42,033 nt of DNA from a virus: IMG/VR virus record IMGVR_UViG_3300029811_000080, positions 1 through 42,033 of that record, one strand, 5' to 3'. Made by a program: the position numbers and the translations under genes. The stretch's first letter is position 1. Every line of letters starts with the position of its first letter. Positions 1 to 5,519 of this stretch are shown here, piece by piece. The notes below the pieces were generated by a model. That model had not been told where the DNA came from. It did no database searches and saw only the letters and a list, made by a program, of their open reading frames with translations.

Positions 1-30
1 ACTGAGAACAATAGCGATGGCGATGGCTAA
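1..30 (+). CDS. C-terminal end of Gly-rich repeat protein (partial, wraps from right end)
   Basis: The first ten codons read TENNSDGDG and a stop. The same bases, with one mismatch over 29, recur at 41941-41969, just after the start codon of the Gly-rich gene at 41938. The window's last codon ends exactly at 42033, so joining 42033 to 1 keeps the frame and closes a 41-residue protein. This is either the true end of that gene in a circular molecule or a second repeat copy left by an assembly break. No start codon is inside the window. Confidence 0.5.
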   Translation, partial: TENNSDGDG

Positions 31-51
31 TTCCATAAAAAAGAGATAAAA

Positions 52-246
52 ATGGGATTAAAACATTTAAGACAGGCAGAAGAGATATTTAAACAGAATC
101 CAGATAGACTGTTTTATAAAACAGAAATTAGGGATATAATTGGAACTAGTTACCTGCTGGTCTTGGATGTTTTAGATTACCTTTTGCATGACAAGAAAAT
201 CCTTAAGGTTGGAAATAAATATAGATGGAATGGAGGCAAAAAATGA
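52..246 (+). CDS. Small winged-helix-like DNA-binding protein
   Basis: This 64-residue basic protein reads as a helix (residues 1-15), a second helical segment containing FYKTEIRDIIGTSYLLVLDVLDYLL (about 20-45) and a final strand pair KKILKVGNKYRW. That order of recognition helix then beta wing is typical of minimal winged-helix proteins. It is the first complete gene of the left + strand operon, and its stop overlaps the next start by ATGA, so the two are probably co-translated. The function is inferred from shape only; no catalytic motif is present. It could be a transcriptional regulator or a DNA-processing accessory protein. Confidence 0.65.
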   Translation: MGLKHLRQAEEIFKQNPDRLFYKTEIRDIIGTSYLLVLDVLDYLLHDKKILKVGNKYRWNGGKK

Positions 247-485
247 CTAAAATAAAAGAAATATTGTTTGAAGGAAGAAATGAAAAAGTAACAGATTTAG
301 AAACTTATGAGATATATCAAGGAAAATGTAGGGCAGTCAGATGCCTGCTAGTGTGTGGGGGTGATGAGGTAATAAGGATCTCCTCTGAGGGTAAATTAAG
401 TCATGCAACCAGAAAATATTATTTAGATAATTGCAAGGAACTAAAAAAAGTAACTAGTAAGATAAGAATAATTGTAGATTCATAA
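243..485 (+). CDS. Hypothetical protein, 80 aa
   Basis: I chose the ATG at 243 because GGAGG lies eight bases upstream and the start overlaps the previous stop (ATGA). An earlier in-frame ATG at 225 would sit inside the upstream gene with no ribosome site. The product is a mixed alpha/beta protein with predicted strands around CRAVRCLLVCGGDEVIRIS and a terminal SKIRIIVDS strand. I do not recognise the family. Its operon position suggests an early viral function. Confidence 0.65.
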   Translation: MTKIKEILFEGRNEKVTDLETYEIYQGKCRAVRCLLVCGGDEVIRISSEGKLSHATRKYYLDNCKELKKVTSKIRIIVDS

Positions 486-489
486 TCCA

Positions 490-645
490 ATGATAAGAAT
501 AACCCCAATCATTGCAGATGTCACAGACCTGACATATAACGAAGTAGTTGAGAAGTATGAATCAATATATGGATTCAAAGAAAAAGAGGGAAAAATCTTT
601 GCAGAAATAGGATATATCCAGATTGAAGGGGGAATGAAAGAGTAA
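490..645 (+). CDS. Hypothetical protein, 51 aa
   Basis: A short open frame starts at ATG 490, five bases after the previous stop, and ends at 645. The product begins MIRITPIIADVTDLTYNEVV and is acidic in its second half. It has no cysteines and no membrane segment. The tight spacing and codon use match the neighbours, which supports it as a real gene; the ribosome site is weak. The family is not recognised. Confidence 0.5.
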   Translation: MIRITPIIADVTDLTYNEVVEKYESIYGFKEKEGKIFAEIGYIQIEGGMKE

Positions 646-663
646 ATTATATGAGGGGTTAAA

Positions 664-930
664 ATGAATAAAAAAATACTGCGTGAGGAAGATATGTTGT
701 TTTTAGATGAATTTGGGATTAATGCTGTTGGAAACTTATTAGATAAGCGAGGCTACGAAAGGGTGAAATTAGATTTTGGATATTTGAAGGCAGCCATAAA
801 TATTCTTGAATTACAAAGAATAAAAGAAATTACCTTATTTGTGAAAACTGACAGCCCTTTTCAAATAGGAACAGACAAAATAGGAGTCATCATTGCGCCG
901 AGAGTAGATATCAAGAGGGAAGACCAATGA
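664..930 (+). CDS. 88-aa protein with possible PCNA C-terminal-like segment
   Basis: The start at 664 follows a GAGGGG ribosome site. The first half is helical. The second half, about residues 36-82, reads YLKAAINILELQRIKEIT, then TLFVKTDSPFQIG, then KIGVIIAPRVD. That order (helix, strand with D-x-P, final strand ending in APR-hydrophobic-acid) is how archaeal PCNA sliding clamps end. At 88 residues it is about a third of a clamp and could not form a normal ring alone. The resemblance is from memory of the family and is weak. The stop overlaps the following nuclease-like gene by ATGA. It might be a decoy, a clamp partner or an unrelated fold. Confidence 0.5.
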   Translation: MNKKILREEDMLFLDEFGINAVGNLLDKRGYERVKLDFGYLKAAINILELQRIKEITLFVKTDSPFQIGTDKIGVIIAPRVDIKREDQ

Positions 931-1196
931 AAGAATCAAACATCTGTGATATAGTAAAGAATATAGTAGAGATTAACCTTGGCGGTGATGCTTTTTCAAA
1001 TGTGATATACAAACATGGAGAAATGGATGTATTGCATATAGCCTCAGAAGGCTGTAGAACATATTATGAAATAAAAACTACCAATAAATATAAGAGTATT
1101 CACAAAGGAATAAGCCAGATTAAAAGAGCTATGAAGTATGGCATGTGTGATTGTGGATATGTAGTCACACCTGATGGCTGGGAGCAAGTAAAATGA
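927..1196 (+). CDS. Minimal PD-(D/E)XK-like nuclease
   Basis: This 89-residue protein carries the order expected of a PD-(D/E)XK core: a first helix, the strand GEMDVLHI with Asp34, the strand TYYEIK with Glu48 and Lys50, then helix GISQIKRAMKYG with Gln64, and the closing strand CGYVVTP. Asp34, Glu48 and Lys50 would form the metal site. The family includes Holliday-junction resolvases and restriction-like nucleases; 89 residues is near the minimum. The gene overlaps both neighbours by ATGA, so it is co-translated with the PCNA-like gene upstream and the SWIM gene downstream, which fits a role in viral DNA processing. Activity is inferred. Confidence 0.65.
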   Translation: MKESNICDIVKNIVEINLGGDAFSNVIYKHGEMDVLHIASEGCRTYYEIKTTNKYKSIHKGISQIKRAMKYGMCDCGYVVTPDGWEQVK

Positions 1197-1738
1197 GTGA
1201 ATACATCCGACAGCAAGCAGATAAGCATACGGTGAAGCATGAATCTAGTGGAAAATTGCATTTCTTTGAAGTCACAAGCGGCAATAGTGGCAAGAAATAT
1301 TCAGTTTCTATAAAGATAAACTGCGATTGTGCCTATACAAGCATAAAAGGTCAGGCTAATGCCACAATGTGCTCTCATGTGCTTGCTGTGCTGAGAGAAA
1401 TAATCAACAGAGCGGATATTCAGATAATCCATAGTGAGAACATCATGGATAAAAGAAATGCTTGCAAACAACTTGTAAGAAGTGGTGAGAATATGACTGA
1501 CATAACAGAAGAACAATTAAGAAAAGGGATACAGAAAGCAAAAGAAACAGGTATTTCACCAGATGTTTTACTGATTCCAAGACCAAAATTAAACACTATT
1601 AATATCTGTGGAATTGAATTATATGTTACGCCAAACCATTATTTATGCACAGTTGAAGGAATAGAAATACATATAGATGAGAAGATGCCTAAAGATAAGG
1701 CATACTTAATTGATTCAAAAACAATGGTGCTATTATGA
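1193..1738 (+). CDS. SWIM zinc-finger protein
   Basis: The N-terminal half contains a CxC...CxH zinc motif: Cys44, Cys46, Cys60 and His62, spaced as in SWIM domains (CxCx13CxH). SWIM domains bind DNA or partner proteins and occur with recombination and chromatin factors. From about residue 103 a second part begins with a helical segment ITEEQLRKGIQKAKE and continues as a beta-rich tail that I do not recognise. Start and stop overlap the neighbouring genes by four bases. The SWIM call is from visible residues; the DNA-binding role is inferred. Confidence 0.75.
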   Translation: MSEYIRQQADKHTVKHESSGKLHFFEVTSGNSGKKYSVSIKINCDCAYTSIKGQANATMCSHVLAVLREIINRADIQIIHSENIMDKRNACKQLVRSGENMTDITEEQLRKGIQKAKETGISPDVLLIPRPKLNTINICGIELYVTPNHYLCTVEGIEIHIDEKMPKDKAYLIDSKTMVLL

Positions 1739-1959
1739 AAAACATACATTATACAAGAAAATATAAGGTAGTGCTTTGTCCTGCTTGTGATGAGATTCAA
1801 GTATCAGTGCAAGGATTTAAATGCAAATATTGCAATAAAAAGACTACAATCATAAGTTCAGGCAAAGCCAAATTCCCAGTATCAATATTGAACTCATACC
1901 ATACAAAGAAAGAAGCAGAGATTGTCTGCAAACATTTAAAGGAAATAATCAGAGGTTAG
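1735..1959 (+). CDS. Zinc-ribbon protein, 74 aa
   Basis: Cys15-x2-Cys18 and Cys30-x2-Cys33 form a four-cysteine zinc ribbon. The rest is basic, ending in a helix KKEAEIVCKHLKEII. Such small ribbons usually bind nucleic acid or a protein partner. It overlaps the SWIM gene by ATGA. The specific partner cannot be told from sequence. Confidence 0.65.
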   Translation: MKNIHYTRKYKVVLCPACDEIQVSVQGFKCKYCNKKTTIISSGKAKFPVSILNSYHTKKEAEIVCKHLKEIIRG

Positions 1960-1963
1960 ATAA

Positions 1964-2140
1964 ATGATATACGGACTTCAAAGAAAGAAGAAAGACATGA
2001 CCAGAATGATTAAATTAGAAGAGAAGAAGAAAGACCCCTATCTAATGAAGATACAAAGTTTGAGAAAGGCTCAACAGAACTGCCAAAAACAGATAAATGA
2101 TATAAAAAAAACAAAAGAATTAAATAAAAAGATTTCATAA
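1964..2140 (+). CDS. Small Lys-rich coiled-coil protein, 58 aa
   Basis: The frame starts at ATG 1964 with GAGGTTA just upstream and ends at 2140. The product is extremely basic and helical (many KKK runs, QSLRKAQQNCQKQINDIKK), likely a short coiled coil or nucleic-acid binder. It is the last gene before the tRNA-like RNA. The family is not recognised. Confidence 0.5.
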   Translation: MIYGLQRKKKDMTRMIKLEEKKKDPYLMKIQSLRKAQQNCQKQINDIKKTKELNKKIS

Positions 2141-2156
2141 ATCATATTCACTGGGC

Positions 2157-2337
2157 AGGATTGGCTACTTCATTTGGATTTGCCTCTGATTGACTTTCTG
2201 AGCCCGCCTGGTTTCATAGGGATTGAGGGCGGAGAGGAAAGCCGCAAGGTCACTAGGTTTGGGAAAACCAATGTGAGGAGCACCCTAGGATCCTACTTAT
2301 ACCCCAAGTGTTGCAGGTTCGAATCCTGCCAATCCTA
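2157..2337 (+). ncRNA. tRNA-like structured RNA with about 150-nt insert
   Basis: The 3' end is a perfect T-arm: stem GCAGG (2313-2317), loop TTCGAAT, stem CCTGC (2325-2329), followed by CAATCCT (2330-2336) and A. The 5' end AGGATTG (2157-2163) pairs fully with CAATCCT as a 7-bp acceptor helix, and the pairing can extend to 9 bp. No clear D-arm or anticodon arm follows. The interior holds a CCCGCC/GGGCGG hairpin (about 2203-2232), the string GAGGAAAG, a TTGG-GAAAA-CCAA hairpin and a CTAGG/CCTAG helix (2253-2288). It could be an intron-rich tRNA, a tRNA-like viral RNA or the tRNA end of an attachment site. No protein gene lies between 2141 and 2357. Confidence 0.5.
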
Positions 2338-2357
2338 TTATTATCTTGGAGGTAAAA

Positions 2358-2516
2358 ATGACTGAAAAAGAAAGAAGAAGATTATTGTTCTTGAGGGAAG
2401 ATAAAGAAATCTTTGGCTTAACTTATCCTGAAGAGCAAGAATTAAAGAAGTTAGAAAGCAGGAGGAAAAATGAAATTTGTGAGGATTTAACAAATGACAA
2501 AACCAATAAGCTATAA
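2358..2516 (+). CDS. Hypothetical protein, 52 aa
   Basis: ATG 2358 has a strong GGAGG five bases upstream (2348-2352), directly after the tRNA-like RNA. The product begins MTEKERRRLLFLREDKEIFG and continues as a charged helix (EEQELKKLESRRK). It is probably a small helical protein; the family is not recognised. The good ribosome site supports translation. Confidence 0.55.
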   Translation: MTEKERRRLLFLREDKEIFGLTYPEEQELKKLESRRKNEICEDLTNDKTNKL

Positions 2517-2589
2517 AGGACAAAAGAAGTGTAGGAGACTCAATGAATTTGTAGAAGAAGAGGATGAAACTGATGAAAACAAGACCTGA
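2494..2589 (+). CDS. Very small hypothetical protein, 31 aa
   Basis: This frame (start 2494, GAGG upstream) begins MTKPISYKGQKKCRRLNEF and ends in an acidic tail. It overlaps the genes on both sides (2358-2516 and 2573-2692), in keeping with the compaction of this operon. Its shortness keeps confidence low. Confidence 0.35.
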   Translation: MTKPISYKGQKKCRRLNEFVEEEDETDENKT

Positions 2590-2692
2590 ACTGATGATAG
2601 AACTTAATGAACTTTTAGGGAAAAATTATAACTGGAGACGGCTTCACTTGCTTGATTTGCAGAGGCTTGTAGATTCTATTAAAGCAAAGTAA
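2573..2692 (+). CDS. Small hypothetical protein, 39 aa
   Basis: Start 2573 is preceded by GAGG. The product contains ELLGKNYNWRRLHLLDLQRL, an amphipathic helical segment of the kind seen in many small phage proteins that fold as short helix-turn units. It is the last gene before the promoter at 2693. The function is unknown. Confidence 0.45.
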   Translation: MKTRPELMIELNELLGKNYNWRRLHLLDLQRLVDSIKAK

Positions 2693-2710
2693 ACCAAAGG
2701 TTTATATATA
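2693..2710 (+). promoter_or_regulatory. Archaeal BRE/TATA promoter
   Basis: The sequence AACCAAAGG followed by TTTATATATA (2701-2710) matches the element seen at 38938, 39801 and 40919. Transcription would begin near 2730. A 12-codon frame (2750-2788) lies between this site and the membrane-peptide gene at 2785. Confidence 0.65.
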
Positions 2711-2784
2711 AGATATAATTAAAGTAATAAAAGTAAGTAAAGTAATAACATGGTATCATTATACCTAATTGCAGAGGTGATTAA

Positions 2785-2901
2785 ATGAAAATTAATATTG
2801 AGTTTGAGATAGGTGAGAATTACAAAGAATGGATAGCTATTGCTGTGCCTATATTATCAACATTGGCTATTGTCCTGACTTACGTTTTGGTGGTCATATA
2901 A
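2785..2901 (+). CDS. Single-span membrane peptide, 38 aa
   Basis: After a charged start (MKINIEFEIGENYKE) the product has one hydrophobic segment, WIAIAVPILSTLAIVLTYVL, reaching the C-terminus. It follows GAGGTGA and overlaps a 12-codon leader frame (2750-2788) by ATGA. The next gene starts immediately after its stop. Small one-span viral proteins can act as holins or membrane modifiers; nothing more specific is visible. Confidence 0.55.
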   Translation: MKINIEFEIGENYKEWIAIAVPILSTLAIVLTYVLVVI

Positions 2902-3144
2902 ATGGTATCGGAAAAACTAAAAACATTGAAAGAATTAGAGATTACATCAGGACATCCCATGTTTAATATGGGGGCAGCAACGCAATATAAAACAATGAAA
3001 GCAGAAGCTATCAAATGGATTCAGGAGCTATCGTTAGCAAATTCAGGGAATAGCCATATTGATGAAATATATGAATTCAATCACGGAAGAGTTATCGGAT
3101 GGATTAAGCATTTCTTCGAAATAACAGACGAGGATTTGAAATAA
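2902..3144 (+). CDS. Small helical protein, paralogue of 34593-34844
   Basis: This 80-residue protein has TLKELE near the N-terminus, the central helix AIKWIQEL, and the C-terminal GRVIGWIKHFFEITDEDLK. The gene at 34593-34844 keeps the same anchors (TLKELE, IEWIK, GRI, FNISEDDLK), so the two are paralogues carried in different modules. The other copy adds a zinc ribbon that this one lacks. It starts at the base after the upstream stop. I recall this C-terminal pattern from uncharacterised viral proteins but know no function. Confidence 0.65.
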   Translation: MVSEKLKTLKELEITSGHPMFNMGAATQYKTMKAEAIKWIQELSLANSGNSHIDEIYEFNHGRVIGWIKHFFEITDEDLK

Positions 3145-3287
3145 TGTCATTAATACATATAGATATTCCAGACAATGAACATAGGAAAGCAAAATCTTAT
3201 GCAGCAATAAAGGGAGTAAATCTTAAAGATTATTTCATAGAGGCAATAAAAGAGAAAAATGATAATACCAAAAGAACAATTAAATGA
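3144..3287 (+). CDS. Ribbon-helix-helix (CopG/Arc-like) protein, 47 aa
   Basis: The start overlaps the previous stop. The product reads as an N-terminal beta strand (MSLIHIDIPD) followed by two helices (EHRKAKSYAAIKGV, LKDYFIEAIKEK), the classic ribbon-helix-helix layout. Such dimers bind short palindromic operators and often repress their own operon. Specificity is unknown. Confidence 0.6.
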   Translation: MSLIHIDIPDNEHRKAKSYAAIKGVNLKDYFIEAIKEKNDNTKRTIK

Positions 3288-3495
3288 TCTAGGATTCATT
3301 GAAATAAAAGAAAACCTATTTATGAATGAATTACCTGGAGGCATTAAGTTATACAGAGATTATAGAAATGAGCCTCCAGTTAGTTATGCTTACCGTGGAA
3401 GTGACAAAATAAATTATAAGTTCATAAGAGAGTATCAAACTATCACCAAGATTGAAAGACAGATGGATGATATGAAAAAGGAGGGAGAATTATGA
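3259..3495 (+). CDS. Hypothetical protein, 78 aa
   Basis: The frame starts inside the end of the ribbon-helix-helix gene and has GAGG about 15-20 bases upstream. It is a mixed protein with a strand-rich middle (FIEIKENLFMNELPGGIKLYRD, predicted hairpin) and a C-terminal helix. The family is not recognised. The overlap is longer than typical here, so the true start may be a later Met. Confidence 0.5.
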   Translation: MIIPKEQLNDLGFIEIKENLFMNELPGGIKLYRDYRNEPPVSYAYRGSDKINYKFIREYQTITKIERQMDDMKKEGEL

Positions 3496-3620
3496 CACCA
3501 ACACGGAACAGACCCAACTATTTCAGTTCACCAAAAGAATTCACCGATTTTGAGATAGAAAGATTTATGATGGAAGAAATTGAAGAAGACGAAGAGAACA
3601 TTGAAAAGGAGTATGTATAA
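3492..3620 (+). CDS. Small acidic protein, 42 aa
   Basis: The start at 3492 is preceded by GGGAG and overlaps the previous stop by ATGA. The N-terminus is basic and proline-containing (MTPTRNRPNYFSSP); the rest is a strongly acidic helix (MMEEIEEDEENIEKEY). Acidic short proteins in viral early regions can mimic DNA, but that is only a guess. Confidence 0.45.
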   Translation: MTPTRNRPNYFSSPKEFTDFEIERFMMEEIEEDEENIEKEYV

Positions 3621-3621
3621 G

Positions 3622-3756
3622 ATGTTCAATTTTCCTTATTGCATAACAGACGGCTGGAATCATATCAATTGTCAAAATGGATGGTGGGATGTTTTCCTTG
3701 CTATGTTTTTGGTTGTATTATTCATTGCTGTTTGGAGGAAAATAATATTCTCATAG
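3622..3756 (+). CDS. Single-span membrane protein, 44 aa
   Basis: The frame starts at ATG 3622, one base after the previous stop, with AAGGAG upstream. A polar N-terminus with two cysteines (YCITDGWNHINCQNGW) precedes the hydrophobic segment DVFLAMFLVVLFIAVW and a short basic tail RKIIFS. This suggests an outward N-terminus. It is the last gene of the left + strand operon. A lysis or superinfection role is possible but unproven. Confidence 0.55.
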   Translation: MFNFPYCITDGWNHINCQNGWWDVFLAMFLVVLFIAVWRKIIFS

Positions 3757-3776
3757 TCGCATATCTCCTCGCGTGT

Positions 3777-3830
3777 GCAGGCATTCGTTGCGACAAGGGT
3801 TCACCTCATCCTTTATTTGCGGATGCCTGC
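3777..3830. terminator. Long hairpin between convergent operons
   Basis: GCAGGCAT (3777-3784) is the exact reverse complement of ATGCCTGC (3823-3830), and one wobble plus two more pairs extend the stem to 11 bp around a loop of about 32 nt. It lies between the end of the + strand operon (3756) and the end of the - strand structural operon (3935). A bidirectional 3'-end or stabilising element is the simplest reading. Nothing else is evident in 3757-3934. Confidence 0.4.
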
Positions 3831-3934
3831 TTTATTCTACATAGAACTACTTAAATCAAATCAAAAGAAGAATAAATATATCATTCTAAGGTGTTATAAT
3901 GTGTAGTATCAGACCCTAATAACCGAAAATTCCA

Positions 3935-5134
3935 TTATTGGAATACATCTCCGTTTAATTGTAATACCAGTGCATTTCCTGTGCCACCTGCACCCCCATT
4001 ACCATCAGCCCCAGTTCCTCCTGAACCACCTGTAACTTGAATTGCCCCTGAATTTGAATAAGTCCCAAGATGTCTTAACATAATTGAACCTCCTCCACCT
4101 CCACCGCTTCCTCCAGCATCACCTGTTGCAGCACTAGGAGTATTTCCTCTGCAATCTATATCTCCAGCCGCACCTATACTAATATTGCCTTTGGCAATAA
4201 TAATTAAACTCATGCCACCTGTGCCTCCAGTTGCACTTGTTCCGCCTTTGGATGTTCCAGAAGCTCCCCCTGAACCATTAATTGCAACTGGATGCCATTG
4301 ATATATTAAAGTATGTTTTAAAAGTGTCATATTCATAGATAATTTTGAACTCCATCCAGTTCCACCAATTCCACCAACAGCAATACCTGTCTTTCCACCA
4401 TTAGCACCATTTGAATAACCACCGCCACCGCCACCGCCAGCATTATCATCACCACTTCTAGTACCATTAGCTCCACAAGTAGAACAATCATCTGTTACAC
4501 TTGAACCACTACTACCATTCCCCTCACCAACTTGTGAAGCTCCACCAACTTTACCTTTACCTTTTAAATTAATAGTTCCATTAATTGTAACATCTCCTTG
4601 ACATAGAAGTATAATTGTTTCACTAGAATCACTACTTGATGTTCCTAATGTAGCACCTGTTGATATATTGATAGAAGTATATTTTTTTATTCCAGCTGTA
4701 ATATTAGTAGTTCCTGTAGTTATATTTAAAGCACCATCTGAACCGTCACCAAAAACACTATAAGGAATAAATTTACTATCTGTCCCATCATGATCATGTC
4801 CTGTGGAAGTATTGCTTATTGTATCCGCATTTGTAACAGTAGCACCAGATACTACCAATCCTGCGCCGGATACAGCATAACCAGCACCGGATACTGTGCT
4901 TATTGTGTTTGCATTTGTAACTGTTGCGCCGGATACTACAACCCCTGCTCCTGATACTACAACTCCCGCTCCGGATACAGCATAACCAGCCCCAGATACA
5001 GTACCTAATATTCCTGATTCTGTATTAATCCTGTTAGTGATAAAGTTAAGTCCTGAAGCTCCATCTGCTTGTCCTGTGAAACTTCCTGCAGTAAGCATTC
5101 CGCCGCTTGAAAAGTTTGTATGTAAATCTGCCAT
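3935..5134 (-). CDS. Glycine-rich tail fibre / adhesin
   Basis: This 399-residue protein closes the tail module, where receptor-binding proteins usually sit. Residues about 42-110 are tandem beta repeats of the type VSGAGYAVSGAG and VSGATVTNA. A middle beta domain (about 130-200) follows. From about 205 to 395 it is a glycine-rich domain with runs such as GGGGGGGY and GGSGGTGAD. Glycine-rich tips of this kind in phage adhesins form polyglycine-II sandwiches that contact host receptors. The start has a good GGGAGG site. It is probably the host-recognition protein; its partner is unknown. Confidence 0.65.
   Translation of the reverse strand: MADLHTNFSSGGMLTAGSFTGQADGASGLNFITNRINTESGILGTVSGAGYAVSGAGVVVSGAGVVVSGATVTNANTISTVSGAGYAVSGAGLVVSGATVTNADTISNTSTGHDHDGTDSKFIPYSVFGDGSDGALNITTGTTNITAGIKKYTSINISTGATLGTSSSDSSETIILLCQGDVTINGTINLKGKGKVGGASQVGEGNGSSGSSVTDDCSTCGANGTRSGDDNAGGGGGGGYSNGANGGKTGIAVGGIGGTGWSSKLSMNMTLLKHTLIYQWHPVAINGSGGASGTSKGGTSATGGTGGMSLIIIAKGNISIGAAGDIDCRGNTPSAATGDAGGSGGGGGGSIMLRHLGTYSNSGAIQVTGGSGGTGADGNGGAGGTGNALVLQLNGDVFQ
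4815..5010 (-). repeat. Intragenic repeats of the fibre gene
   Basis: Near-identical units encoding VSGAG(Y/V)(A/V)V recur at least six times, and the block ending in VSGATVTNA(N/D)TIS occurs twice. The repeats are similar in DNA as well as protein, pointing to recent expansion or contraction of the shaft. Confidence 0.7.
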
Positions 5135-5155
5135 ATTTTAAATTCCTCCCTTTTT

Positions 5156-5518
5156 TTAAGTGCCGCTCTTCGCAAAACGTAAAGTACATTGAATCTGAAG
5201 TTCTCTATCCCCTTCAAATAAATCTGCTGCAATTGCTTCTCTTACAAACATACTGCCTGCAGATGATGCATTAAAAATGCCCCATTCTGCTAAATTTGTA
5301 CCAGATATTTCAGTTGAACTAAAATCTGCTGTGTAAGTAACATCTTTTACAACTGACAAATCTGTGCTAGTAAAAGCATTTCTATCTGTTTCAGTGTTTA
5401 AAGCTGTCTGCCCTGCAGTAACAGTTGTGCTGCCAGTCCCTATAGCAATATGGGTAGGTATTGCACCAGAACCTCCAACTATTCCTGCTATAGTTTCTAT
5501 ACCATCATCAGTCAACAT
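5156..5518 (-). CDS. Tail tip/fibre-associated protein
   Basis: I chose ATG 5518 (MLTDDGIETIAG) because GGAGGAGG lies a few bases upstream; the frame extends six codons further but lacks such a site. The 120-residue product has the segment THIAIGTGSTTVTAGQTALNTETDR, a pattern I associate with small distal-tail proteins that link fibres to the baseplate. It lies between the tail hub gene and the fibre gene. The partner assignment is inference from position. Confidence 0.55.
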   Translation of the reverse strand: MLTDDGIETIAGIVGGSGAIPTHIAIGTGSTTVTAGQTALNTETDRNAFTSTDLSVVKDVTYTADFSSTEISGTNLAEWGIFNASSAGSMFVREAIAADLFEGDRELQIQCTLRFAKSGT

Positions 5519-5519
5519 T

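Noticed and set aside
2203-2260. RNase P RNA call
   Set aside because: The CR-I-like string after a hairpin is suggestive, but I cannot find the matching CR-V strand or a complete P4 helix, and the T-arm end does not belong to RNase P RNA.
2157-2337. tmRNA call for the tRNA-like RNA
   Set aside because: It is only about 180 nt, I find no tag frame ending in Ala-Ala and a stop, and the genome looks archaeal, where tmRNA is not expected.
2311-2337. attP site for integration into a host tRNA gene
   Set aside because: The tRNA 3' end would fit, but no integrase or recombinase gene is visible, and the 5' acceptor strand is also present.
3639-3854. 71-codon frame overlapping the end of the left operon
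   Set aside because: It overlaps the better-supported 44-aa membrane protein at 3622-3756 and extends into the hairpin region; no ribosome site.
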